Positions 47,999-59,150 of a stretch of DNA of 64,000 bases are shown one piece after another. Source of the stretch: Chalara sp. BL73 (lineage: Eukaryota > Ascomycota > Leotiomycetes > Helotiales); contig CAKJVC010000124.1 in the NCBI GenBank assembly GCA_918026815.1, forward strand, positions 434,001 to 498,000, given 5' to 3'. Under the pieces are notes generated by a model. The model saw only the letters and a list, made by a program, of their open reading frames with translations. It was not told where the DNA came from and ran no database searches. How positions within the stretch are numbered: position 1 is the stretch's first letter; the number at the start of each line of letters is the position of its first letter. A program made the position numbers and the translations under genes.

Positions 47999-49409
47999 AT
48001 GGAGATTGTCTTCTTCCTAATTCTCTTGCTGGCCAGACATGTATGGTGTGTTCCTTTGCTCGATCTCCTGGATCGAATCGAGGAACTTAGTACTCTCAAC
48101 TTCCACATTAATGCCTCAACCAGACTTACAACACTTCTTTCAACCGCGGACAACTTTACCTTTCTCGCGCCATCTAATAGTGCTTTCGACGAATGGTTAG
48201 GGAGTTCAGGAGCAGATTTGACGGAGGCCGATATTGAAGAGACCTTGACATATCATCTACTTCGAGGAGGTTTCCCTACCTTAGAAACCAGCAGCACGCC
48301 TAAATTTGCCTCAAGCAATCTACGAAATGGACAGTCAGCCAACGTTACAGGAGGGCAGGTGGTGGAAGCGGTGTCCTTAAACAACACCCCGGTCTTCATC
48401 TCCGGATTCAGCACTGTGAGCAACATTGTTGCCGCGGTAAGTCCTTTGATAAGCAGAATCTGTCAGTCTAAGCTGACTCTTGTAGGATATTCTTTGCACC
48501 GGCGGGATAATACACATAGTTGGGAAGGTTCTCGAAATACCAGTGTCCGTCCCCACTACATCACAAGCAGCAGGACTAAAAGTTTTTGTGTCTATCCTTG
48601 AAAAAGGCGGATTTTTGAAGAGTTCTTCTACTGGAGTCGTTTTGAATATTCTTGCATCACCGGATGTTACTACCTTCATACCAAATTCCATGGCTGCCCT
48701 AGCAGCATTCAACAACATAACTGCGACTAATCCAACAGCCGACAGGCTGAACGGGATCTTCAACTATCACTTCGTGACGGGTTTTAAAGGCTATAGCAGT
48801 AATTTGAGCAATGGCCTGCGACTAAAAAGTTTCCAGGGCAGTACCCTAACAATTACAAAGAGGGGGAATGAGACTTTTGTAAATGGAGCCAAGATCGTGA
48901 CTTCAGACATGTTAGTATCGAACGGTGTTGTACATGTAATTGACGGGTATGCTCTTTCCTGTTCCTATGTGAACAGTATGCTAATATCCACCAGTCTTCT
49001 CGACCCTTCAAACATCACCACACCGCTTCCACTAACGAGCAACTCACCCTCATCCGATAAAAAGCTCTCGGAAGCAGCGCTCGGCGCTATCATAACGTTC
49101 GCGGTGCTGATACCCATCGGCGTCGCCATCCTCGCATTCTGGTTCTTCTTCCGACAGCGACGGCGGAAAGCAGCCTTAGCAGCCCCTGTCCCTCGCAAAG
49201 ATCCATACGCGAGACAGTTCGACGTGAAGGGGAGCATCGGTAGCAGGTCGGACAATCAAGAATTCGAGCTGGACACCCCAATCTCGATGCGGAAATCGGA
49301 ACTCCCGTTCTCAGTGCGGAGCGAGGCCATGAAGAATCCGGCAGTGTTTGAGCTAGATGCTACGAGTATCAAGCATGGGGTGAATAAAGCATTACCAAAG
49401 ATCCGGTAG
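47999..49409 (+). CDS. type I membrane protein with two fasciclin (FAS1) domains, two introns
   Basis: Adhesion-type surface protein. Exons 47999-48436, 48486-48946 and 48995-49409 give 437 residues. A signal peptide (MEIVFFLILLLARHVWCVP) is followed by FAS1-1 (about residues 20-165: STADNFTFLAPSNSAFDEWL, then LTYHLLRGG, GGIIHIVGKVLEIP) and FAS1-2 (about 175-310: VTTFIPNSMAALAAF, FNYHFVTGFKGYS, NGVVHVIDG), both with the usual TxFAP and YH elements. Several Asn-X-Ser/Thr sites are present. A transmembrane helix (AALGAIITFAVLIPIGVAIL, about residues 342-365) is followed by RQRRRK and a 70-residue cytoplasmic tail. Many fungal FAS1 proteins are GPI-anchored; this one instead has a membrane helix and tail. 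The start was taken at ATG 47999 because an upstream ATG meets a stop at once. Confidence 0.88.
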
Positions 49410-49728
49410 CATTTCTGGAGACAGCAGGTGCTGTCAGGAGGTGCAAAATAGGCGGCCGAGCCTTCCTTTCATTACTTGGTTGGGAATCCAGGTTCGCGGC
49501 TTGGAGGAGCCTATCAGATGTATATTTTGGACAAGTATCTTGAGCAGATTTTTTGTAAATACCCCCTTTCGCTTAGCGGGCCAGCCATTGGCCTAGCTAC
49601 AATATTACTACAGTTAATATCGAACTTTTCACCGTCCATTGACTAGTGTCAAGGCAGTCCTGAAATATATCATTTCCTTATCCACAATATTAATACTTCA
49701 ATTATTGATCTGGCCAATACCAAACAAT
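49410..49728. other. intergenic between convergent genes
   Basis: About 320 bp between the stops of the FAS1 gene and the P450 gene, without a gene. Confidence 0.5.
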
Positions 49729-51729
49729 TCATTTCCTATCCGAGAAAACAAGATCCAGTTGCCCCAGAACTAATGTAAAGGTATCTCTCTTCCCATCCAA
49801 GAATGCCTGCTCCGTTTGACGTGGTGCTAGAGCGACATCAAACCGATGGACGATTTGCGAAACTACATAACGTAGCTCCATCAGCGCCAGCTGCTTCCCG
49901 ATACACGAATAGGTTCCTACATGATCAGCATCTAGTGACAAAACCCAGTGACGTAGGACCTTACCTGTCGAGAACGGTGTCAACACCGCTCCATTCTTCG
50001 TCAGTTCAGGTTGGGTGGTCCACCGCTCCGGGATGAACTCCGTTGGCCTCAAGAAGCAGCGCTCATCTACCGGGATGATCAGCCACGGACGGAAAACCCG
50101 GAAATTCTTGGGAACAAAAAGGAGAGGATATTACCTCGGAAGACGGTATGCGTCGGCACCTGCACGATCGAGTTCCCCGGCACGAGCCTCCCGCCGATGA
50201 CCAAGCCATCCGGCGGCGTCAGCCTCTGGAGGCCCGACGGAACCGCAGGATGCAGCCGGAGCGTCTCGTTAATCACCGCATCCAGGTACCGCAGCTTCCC
50301 TAGCGATATATGATCTGCCTTCTCCGCGGCCCCGAAAAACTCGTCAAGCTCCTTGCCCAGTGCCGCGAGGGAAGCGGGGCTACGCGCGAGCTCGTAGAAG
50401 AGCGCGGTTAGCGTAGCGGCTGTGGTATCGCTTCCCGCCACCACGATGAGGTGGGCGTCGGCCTCGAGGTTGCGTTTTGTTTCCGCGGTCTCCGGGCGGG
50501 AGTTGTGTTCTTCGAGGAGCCAAGAGAAGACGTCGGGCTTGGAAAGCTTCATCTGTTGTCAGGTTGGCGCGGCGTGAGCAGACTCTTTTTAAGCTTTTGA
50601 GGAGGGGAGGGAGATCCAGAAGAGGGTACATACCTCTCGCCGCTCTTTGACTTGCGTTTCTACCCATTTTTTGAATTTGATGTGCTCCGCGTTGAGGATG
50701 GGGGTTGTTTTGAGGAAGGGGAAGAGCCAGAGCGTGTGGCTAAGGTAGCCGATGTTGGTCATGTCGGCGTGCAGAGATTTGAGCTTCAGACAGGGAGGGT
50801 CAGTATCGCTCGGGAAAACAGCGTCGGCTCCTGAGGCGAACATACAAAATAATGCTTCACACCGTCTTTGAGCATATTGAACGACTTCCCGAATGCAAGA
50901 TCCCCCATGACATCGAAACTATAAAAGTTAAACCAGTCGGTCACGTTCAATGGCTTCCCGCTCGTCGCTTGGATCTGAGCCAGGAGCTCCTCGGTATATT
51001 TTGCTACTCTTGGTTCATAATCTTTAAGAGCTAACATGTCATCAGTGGGGATTGTCCGCATTCGCTAGTTCGGGCTCAATACCTCTCGCGCCAAATCCAC
51101 GATCCCATACTTTCCTTCGTCTTGCATGTTCCTTCTTGTCTCGGATCATCTGAAGGGATACCAGTGGGTGGAGGATATTATACCATGGGCCTTTGGTGCA
51201 GGGGGATTTGGCGGAATATATGGCATCGATTGCTGATGGGTCTGCAATAGATAGTTCTGATGGCCCTAAATCACGGACTTAGCCAACCCCACGCTAAAGA
51301 AAGGTTTGGCCTACCAATTCGAACGAAATCTCCATACTGCTCATGCAGAGCCTCTACCTCCTCAAAAAGGTGGAGCTTTTTTGCGGTAAGATATGTATGA
51401 TAAAAATTCGAGATCGGAGCAAGACGTGGGCCAGGAAAGTGCCTTAGCCGGTGGAAAAATAGTCGATATATGGCCATGCTCGTATATATGCCTAGCACAT
51501 GGCATACGCCGAGCCATGCTACCCCACGAACGGTTGAGACAAGCGGCTCATGGTTTTGGGAGAAGTTGTGCAATAAGTATATAGCGCCTAGCTCAAGGAG
51601 GCTATATGCTGTTGAGACCGTCGGTATCTCTAAGTCCCATTCTCCTCTCCGGTATGCAGCTACATGAAGGAGCACACCCGTTCCAAAAGCCACTGCCTGA
51701 CTTGGTGAGCTATGGATATCAACCTTCAT
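49729..51729 (-). CDS. cytochrome P450 monooxygenase, six introns
   Basis: Haem-thiolate oxygenase, membrane-bound in the ER. Seven exons (51315-51729, 51083-51265, 50846-51030, 50634-50783, 50135-50552, 49965-50066, 49729-49916) sum to 546 residues without a break. The N-terminus has up to three hydrophobic helices before the Pro-rich hinge (FHRLRHFPGPRLAPISNFYH), more than the single anchor of most P450s. Core motifs: K-helix region WDRGFGARALKDYEP, I-helix VVAGSDTTAATL, ExxR in NETLRLHPAVPSG, PERW in FIPERW, and the haem loop PFSTGTYSCIGKQLA with the ligand cysteine, rebuilt across intron 6. I cannot assign a CYP number; the hydrophobic N-terminus resembles fungal CYPs acting on aromatic or terpenoid compounds. 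It is divergent from a zinc alcohol dehydrogenase (483 bp). Confidence 0.9.
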
Positions 51730-52212
51730 GACTGGAATTGGGCTCTGCTTCGGGCAGAAATGATGAAAAGAGCTTTCTTTTTTTCAGAAAGCAGACTACC
51801 TACTTATATGTATGCCCCACCTTGAGATGCGTACTTTTATCAGGTGTTTCGCAGTCATATCTATACATATCGACTACCAAGGGTTGTTGCTACTCCACAG
51901 GAAATGCTCCGCTCAGGGGCCAAGCGAGTTTACCCCGCAAGTCCCCCCGCAAGTCCCCCGCATTTCAACCCGAGTTAATAGCCATATCTACCATCTGTCA
52001 GTAACAGCGTGTCAGTGTTTTCTGAGGCTAATAAGTCGCTCTACATCCGATGTTGCCACATGGTTACACGAGCTCAACCGAGCTGATGTCAGAGGTGGCA
52101 CGAAGAAACACAACATGAACGACGGCAACCGATAAAAATCAATCAATCTCTTGAAATCTTGATCCAATTCAAAATTCAAAATTCCACGAACCAGCTAAAT
52201 TAGATTCAAAAA
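51730..52212. promoter_or_regulatory. divergent P450/alcohol dehydrogenase promoter region
   Basis: 483 bp between the two start codons. A direct duplication of CCCCGCAAGTCC-type sequence occurs near 51940-51962. Joint control of the two genes is plausible but unproven. Confidence 0.4.
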
Positions 52213-53565
52213 ATGGCAAGCTCCGAGGTTCCAGTGACGGGCCGTGCTATCATTACAAACGAGGCAGTGGACGGACAAGTCAACTGGAAACTCGAGGACG
52301 TAACCTTGAGGGAAATCGGACCCAAAGAATTGCTTGTGCGAATGGTTGCCACTGGGATCTGTCATACCGATATCGTATTTTCGACTTGGCCGGCACAGAT
52401 GATTCAGTACCCAAAGGTTTTAGGTCACGAAGGTAACTTTTTTGATCTCCCCAAAAAATAAGACTAACGCCATGGAGGCTCCGGGTATGTTGAGCGAGTT
52501 GGCTCAGAAGTGGCCACCATAAAGGTTGGAGACGCAGTACTCTGCTCCTTTCAATCCTGCTCGTCTTGTAAAAACTGCCTGGAAAATCATCCTTCGTTTT
52601 GCGAGCAGTTTACGCCTCTCAACTACATTGGCGAGGATAATGTGTTTCAGCATTCCGCCGGAGCCGCGAAAGGAACTTTCTTTGGACAGTCTTCCTTTGC
52701 AAGCCATACAATTGTCAAGGAGGCGTCCGTTGTAAATGTTTCAACTATCGTGAAGGACGAGGAGGAGCTGAAGCTTTTCTGTCCCCTTGGCTGTGGCATT
52801 CAGAGCGGAATGGGTACGATTGAGAATCTGGCGGGTGCTACGGAGAAGGACTCGGTGGTCATTCTGGGTCTTGGTGGCGTGGGACTTTCCGGCATCATGG
52901 TAACCCTTTCCAGGCATTTCGAATGTCCTGAATGTGAAGCATGCTGACACTTTGCAGGCAGCCAAAATTCAGAACTGCAAAACGATCATTGGAATAGATC
53001 GATTCCCTGCTCGACTTGAATTGGCTACTAGCTTTGGTGCCACGCATGTGATTAACACCACTGACATGAAAGAGGACTTGGTGGCTCAAATTAAAGCCTT
53101 GACCGGAGGCTCTGGAGCGAGTATCACTGTAGATACCACTGGACATCTGCCCTTGATCACAAATGGACTGGAAGCCACCGGAAGCAGAGGACAGATGATT
53201 TTCGTCGGCGTGCCTCCATTGGATGGCACTTTACCCGTGCATATAATTTCTTATATGCAGGTAAGTAATCGGTGTCCTTCGAAAAAATAGAGTTGACGGT
53301 CCCGTAGACTGGCAAGATTCTTAGAGGCAGCATCGAAGGAGATGTCACGCCAAGTATTTATATCCCGAGAATGATACAGTGGTTTAGGGAAGGAAAGCTT
53401 CCAATCGACAAAATTGTCAAGCTCTACCCTGTAAGTGAAAGAACTTGTATAAAATGCGACCACAGAGCTGTGCTGACCACAATATTTACGCAGGCCGAGA
53501 ACTATGAGACAGCATTGGCCGATATGAAGAATGGTTCAACTATAAAGCCGGTATTGGTTTGGTAG
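52213..53565 (+). CDS. zinc-dependent alcohol dehydrogenase (MDR family), four introns
   Basis: NAD(P)-dependent medium-chain dehydrogenase. Exons 52213-52432, 52478-52899, 52958-53260, 53308-53430 and 53494-53565 give 379 residues. The catalytic zinc ligands are in TGICHTD and LGHEGSGYVERVG (joined across intron 1); the structural zinc cysteines are in CSFQSCSSCKNCLENHPSFC; the Rossmann motif is VILGLGGVGLSG, followed by an acidic/Arg contact in IGIDRF. The insertion FQHSAGAAKGTFFGQSSFAS and the C-terminus resemble aryl- and allyl-alcohol dehydrogenases (for example bacterial XylB-type) rather than yeast Adh1. The divergent P450 neighbour suggests oxidation of a hydroxylated product to an aldehyde. 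All intron phases agree, so it is intact. Confidence 0.9.
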
Positions 53566-54107
53566 ATATCCGTGTAACAACCGTCGTCTTTTTTCAGTTG
53601 TAATAGCATGGCCTCTTCCTCTACTTCGTAAAATTTCCTTGCTAAGTGCGTGCATGGCTTCTTTGATATACTTGGCCTACTAAAGTCGTCATATGTTCCA
53701 ATGGATAGTCAGGTTCTTGGATGGGAAACCTTTCACGCGATAACCTCGTACGGAATATCCAAACTAGACTGTATGGTCCTAACTTGAAAGGACCAAAAGA
53801 ACATCAAGCTTGAAAAAGCAACTCGAAATTCGACTTCGAATGTTTCAACCAGCTCTGCGCATCCACTCGACTGGTGAAGCGCCTGTATGCCAAATTTAAG
53901 CACTTTGGGAAGGTGTTGGGCCTCTTGCGACTAACCACACGAATAACCCACCGATGTGAACTGCTCGAAGTTGGATACATCAAAAATCAAGAAGTCAATA
54001 TCAAGATATATCAATTGTACATAGTCTCGTGCAAAGTGAACAGGGCAATTCATATACGCCTGATGGGATTGTACTTAGGCGTTGTTTAGAGGTGCCAACA
54101 GTGCTTA
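53566..54107. other. intergenic, no gene seen
   Basis: About 540 bp between the alcohol dehydrogenase stop and the stop of the SDR pseudogene; these genes are convergent. No frame is supportable. Confidence 0.5.
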
Positions 54108-54734
54108 TTACAGTAGAGGAGTGAACTCGGTCTTCAACTTGTGGAAGTCCACATATCCAATACCCTTAACGAAAGTCGCGAGCCAAGGACCCTGTTCCTT
54201 CTTTTGTACCAATTCATGGTAAAACTCTGCGGCGGCGTCACCGCTAATATCATAGGCAATAGCATCGCCATTTGCCTTTCGCTCATCGGTGTAGTAGAAT
54301 CTAGGCTCAGCGTCAGCTGCATCAAATATGTCTCAAAACTATGGAGGACCACGAACTTGTACTCTTTTTGCTTGTAAGCTATTGAAAGGGAATTGATCAA
54401 ATGAGCAGAGGCCGATTTTACCGCCCCGAAACTGAGGAACACGGGGGAATGCTTGTACGTTCAGCTTATTGCCAGTGAAAATAAATACTTTGTCAGTCTC
54501 CCTCGGAAGCTCGTCGAACCCAGCTACAGCCTCTTGCGCCGCGGCGTAGAAACTGGTAACATTGACTGCGAGATCATTTTCGAGTCCAGAAATTAGGAGT
54601 AAGACAGGATTCTCCTCCGGAGCATAGGTAACAGTGTAATCTGCGCTAGAGTGAGCATTGCGTCTACCTAACTGGTAACAGGTATGAACAATCGTACAGT
54701 TGAAGATGACGATGTTTGGGATACTGATTTGCAG
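54108..54734 (-). pseudogene. short-chain dehydrogenase/reductase, frameshifted and N-terminally truncated
   Basis: The C-terminal two thirds of a fungal SDR can be read across two introns: NIVIFNYYTVTYAPEENPV, then LENDLAVNVTSFYAAAQEAV, FDELPRETDKVFIFTGNKLN, the segment SASAHLINSLSIAYKQKEY, FYYTDERKANGDAIAYDISG and QKKEQGPWLATFVKGIGY. Between the TGN and SASAHL parts the frame changes by one at a run of five G (54443-54447 on the plus strand; CCCCC in the sense strand), where one base appears to be in excess. The N-terminal TGxxxGxG nucleotide-binding segment is not found upstream in any frame. This fits a decaying gene, although the homopolymer shift alone could be a sequencing error. It lies next to the P450/ADH pair and could have been part of the same pathway. 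Confidence 0.7.
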
Positions 54735-56865
54735 CTGTAACAGTGTAAGGCCATTTATAATCATTCAATCGTAACTTCCATCAATGGCATCATTCTTAGC
54801 AGATCTTGAGCATATGAACAAATTACGATGGCTCCAATTGCGCCTTGGTGCTGACATATTCTATATATCCAAACCCCTGCGCCGTTTACCGTTTGTGGGG
54901 AAAGACTTGACACGGCGTTAATGCAGATTAAAACATCGTTTTCTACTTTTGGAAGAAGGCGGCCGCGCTGAAGGGTGACTAGGATATTTCGTAACCCCTC
55001 CGTCAGGAGCTCTGAAAGGGTTTGGCCTCATATAGGGAATAAGACCTTTGAATGAGTGGTTATTGTGAGCTTCCACAAAATGGCCGAAATCTCGAGCATC
55101 CATATCCGACGCTCGGGCTTGCCATCTTACCATACTTAACCACTCAATTGAGTTTGCTAAGGATCGATGTCCTCGATTTGCTCGGCGTTTGCATCTGACA
55201 ATATGGCTATCAGCACATAATTGATCCAAGCTCTCAGGTGGTTCCGGAAGATGTTTGTGTGAATCAGTTATTCATAACATTCCACAGGGCTATAGACGTT
55301 TATTTGAAATACAGCAATAGGCCACCTCCCAAGAAAATACTTCATGGCTTTGTACTAATTAGTTGATTAAGACCATCCATCGTATACTCCCTGAAAGGGA
55401 TGGATGCTGTGGGCGAGCAGTTACTAACTCGAAGATACAGGTATGTATCCACGGCTGAGCTAGTGACTAACACTCGCTAATAGCACTGAAGCTGGAGAAG
55501 GTATTCTATCACTGGTGCAAACAGAGGCCTTGACTAAACGCTGCAGTGCCGACTCAAGCTGATATTTTGCCCAATGTATGTTTTAGACCTATTTAGACCT
55601 TCATTCTATCCTTCGTGAAAGCTGCAGCAAACGCAGTTGATAACACTGCTCAATTCGCGCCATCCCTCGAGGAGGCGCACGAAGGATTAGATACCCCTTA
55701 CCCAAATATCAAATTACTCGCAGTTCAAACTGGTAGTATACAATCTATGGCTGCATTGTTGGAGAATAATGAAAAAGCTCTTGGTACGCGGATATCATAA
55801 CCGAAAATGCTGTAACGTTTTGTGAGGCCCTTTAGCTGTGCATCTCCCAACGCATAGGTAAGGCTTTCCTGAAGCACAGCTGCCAACTTTAATTGCTGTG
55901 TGGGCAATTCTGTTATATCTTCTAGTGAGAGTACATGGAGAACTACCGGCGCAATTCTTTGACACAAAAGCGTCCGCTAAGAGTTTTGATACTATGTTTG
56001 TATTTTCGAAAAGATAATATAGAGCTATTTAAAGAAATTGCTGTCTAGCCTACGACAGAGAAGGCATATTTTTTAGGAACAAAATCTGCAGGGATAATTT
56101 GTTTGGCTTGTGGATGGTTTGGACGAGAGAAAGGGGGAGATACTAACAAAGACCAAGGTAGCTCTTATTCCGAAAGAGCTTCCGAAACGTAACCGCTTTC
56201 GTAATTGAACTGAATGTCTTTGCTAGGCATCTAACCAAGGGATAAGAATACAGCCTTGCTGTCAGTCCCGGAGGATCCAAGACTTTCGAGTTGACTTGTG
56301 AACCGTGACTGCTAGTATATTACTTGTTTGAAGATTAAATAGGTCGGTGTGATTTGGTGTCATGCCTCACATGGCCTTGCGCTAACAGGAGTATTTTGTC
56401 ATTTCTGCTATTTCTGAAGTAGCATGTAGCCATGTAGCCATGTAGCAATCTTAACAACTATACCCAGATTTGATCAGGTTTGGCGGTAAGAGGCGGCAGA
56501 ATAATGGCTGACAAAATATGCCAAGATATTTAGGTCCATAATCTCACTCAATTTGAATTGTAAGCCTAGGCCTATCTCACGACTCTGACACGTAGAACGT
56601 TCAACATGGATTGATGTGTTTATGCCTGCATCGTATTCGCCCATGTCTATTGCAAATCTACATCGCCATTACAAACTATGCCAATATCATCTCATCTGAT
56701 ACCTTGGTGCGCAGCTCGTACTGGGCTGAGATATGTAAGCACTTCTCTCTGGCACCAGTAACTAGGCAAAGTTGCCTAGCGACTTTTCTGTGGTGCGCTC
56801 CTGCACATAAGCTGTGTAATGCTCATGTAGTCTTGAACTTCTTCCTCTCTGTCGATATTGTTTAT
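54735..56865. other. gene-poor stretch, no gene supported
   Basis: About 2.1 kb. Minus-strand frame 54918-55229 (with FKGLIPYMRPNPFRAP) and plus-strand frame 55615-55800 read like protein fragments but have no recognised domain, no start context and no splice partners. Promoter of the regulator at 56866 should be at the right end. Confidence 0.4.
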
Positions 56866-59150
56866 ATGCCTACTCCCGTTCTATTGGTTGGCATACTTGC
56901 AGCCGCTGCCATTTTACACCCTGGTCCTATTTCTGGCAAGCGTCACCAGCCTCAAAATGCTGTCGTGAGTAGAATCACCTCCCGATATGTCTTGACCCTA
57001 ACAGATTCCCGAGGCCTCCTCTCCTCCCAATAAGAGTCTTACAGCCGTCATCTGATTTCTTGTTCATCATGCAAACAGGACTGGAGCGGAAGCATGGCGT
57101 CCAGACCAAGATCAGGAAACATGTCATGAAGGAGATCGGTAGATCCAGAAGGAAGACAGAAAATTATCAGAAGGGCAACAAATTTCACGTTGAACTTGAA
57201 GTCCCAGAGAATTTTACTCGCCAAGAGACACGACCGGAACCTAATGCTAAGGACCGTGTCCAAGAATCTAAATCTAATGAGCAAATCTTAGACGCGATCA
57301 ATGAGCTTCCTATCTCATCCGTAGCTGGCTCGCTTCTGCTTGAGGGAGCGTCGGGTCCGCTGCAGGTCATTCCTAGTAAGGCATTGACTTTTTCTATAGC
57401 CATCGAGAGCAGCCAAGGATACAGAACTCCCAAGAATCGAACGGCTCTGGACGGGGCGTATGGATCCATTCATACGATATCCTATTGTAAGACGCCCCCA
57501 ACACGCAACCACCATGAAGCACCAAGCATATATGGGTGCTGCAACTCTTGTTATACATTTTTAGTATACTAAATCTGGAAAATGCCTAATATATCGTGAA
57601 TTAGAAAATGGATCAACGAACATTGCAATTGATGGATTACAGTAAGTATAAACATATGCTGTTGTACACTAGGCGTTGACTATTGTGCAGTATTCGACGA
57701 TCGATATGGTAACACCCCTCCATTCAGAAACGTGTGGTTTCCTGTGGGGCTCATAGATGCTGGAGGGGTAAGTAAAGCCGGAGAGGCGTACCATTCAATG
57801 GATCTCGATTTGTGATGTGCCTACTCTTGAGTTACATCATCATTCTTCTTGTGCTAGCAAATAGCAATATGTTGACGTGATACAGTTTCACCAACTGCTT
57901 TCGAATGCATCGCTGAACATGGCAACCTTAAGGGCTCGTTGGCATGAACCCGAAACCTATGAATCGTTAATACATCACCATCAAGCAGCTGCAATTGTGG
58001 CACAAAAATTGAGAGACCCAATTTTGGCAACGAGTGATGGCATACTTGGCGCAATTGTGGGGTTTGCATGTTATGCAGTGCGATTTTCCTTTTTATTCAA
58101 TGTGAGCATACTGATGTGTTCCAAGCATGTTCACCTCGACCTCAACAGTTGGCGTATGCAGTAAGTAGCTCGTAGCAGACAACCCCTCCTATTTGGACTT
58201 ATTCATGAGTGACTTTACTTGTATCTGGAGAATGCTCCTGCAGTAGTATGCAAATAGAGCTAAGTGACGGCTCATGAATCATGTTTGTGCTTCAGAAGCT
58301 TTTCGGATCAGGCAAACTAACCCCAATGTGTTGTAGTATGGATGCCGCCAAAGATATAGTCATAAAAAAGGGTGGCATGGAGAAGCTTGCCCCTCTGCTC
58401 CGAATGATAATATTCTGCTGGCTTTAGCTTATTCAAGCGGAAGAATCTGAACTAACTAGATACATGGTGGATGTTGGAGGCTCCGCGACTGCAGATCGAA
58501 AGCCATTATTTCCACTGCCGGCAGACATCATAACCAGTACTGTGTATGCTGCAATCCTAGAATCGCCCTTAAGCCACAAAATCTCTAAATCTTGGGTCGA
58601 AGCGTACCCAGATCACATCAGCATCATAGATATCATGAATGATATGCGATCTTGTTCACACTATCTTAGCCAAGAAGTAGAGCGCACACGTGGTGGCATT
58701 TATCGCGAAGGCGCTTTAGCTTCAAATCTTCTACCCCTATTGCACCACTTGCTCAGTCTCTCGGTAAATGGCGCGTCACCGGCTCAACAGCGTCTTGACA
58801 TCATTCGTCTCTCTTGTATCCTGTTCCTAGCTGGGATTCGCCGGCTGTTCGGTATCATGGGTGTTCTCTGCAAGCTCCAGGTCTCCAAGCTTAAGGATTA
58901 TCTCAAACTCCAGCCCGGAGATTGGGGCTCTCTCGAACCTCTCAAAGCGTGGTGTTTGGCTATGGGTGCCATGGAAGCGATTGGAGTTACCCGAGAATGG
59001 TATATGGACGAACTTGAAGCGTCAAGGGCGAGGTTGGGCATTAACACCTGGGAAGAGATGCTGGAGAAATTTCGTGGAATTCTTTGGTATGAACCCACGC
59101 ATACTCAAACTTTTAGAAATATCTGCGGTGGCATCAATAAGTCCAAATAA
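56866..59150 (+). CDS. fungal-specific transcription-factor-like protein, possibly decaying
   Basis: Pieces match the group of fungal regulators that start with a basic RSHVMR-like motif and carry a Fungal_trans_2-type helical domain, but lack a Zn2Cys6 cluster. Recognised parts: exon 1 (56866-56964) with SGKRHQPQNAV; exon 2 (from 57045) with the basic KIRKHVMKEIGRSRRK; exon from 57608 with MDQRTLQLMDYIFDDRYG; then NVWFPVGLIDAGG; FHQLLSNASLNMATLRARWH plus HHHQAAAIVAQKL; MDAAKDIVIKKGGMEKLAPL; and a last exon 58464-59150 (KPLFPLPADIITSTVY, SLSVNGASPAQQRLDIIRLS, EWYMDELEAS). Several junctions are clean GTAAGT introns, but the exon 2 to exon 3 join falls on a stop in the obvious phase, and an in-frame TAG precedes the last exon. 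It may therefore be a pseudogene; role unknown. Confidence 0.5.

Noticed and set aside
54918..55229. Minus-strand frame of 103 residues, Arg- and Pro-rich
   Set aside because: Reads like protein but has no recognised family, start or splice context; could be a gene fragment, not listed as a gene.
55615..55800. Plus-strand frame of 61 residues beginning MKAAANAVDN
   Set aside because: Acceptable composition but isolated and without a known domain.
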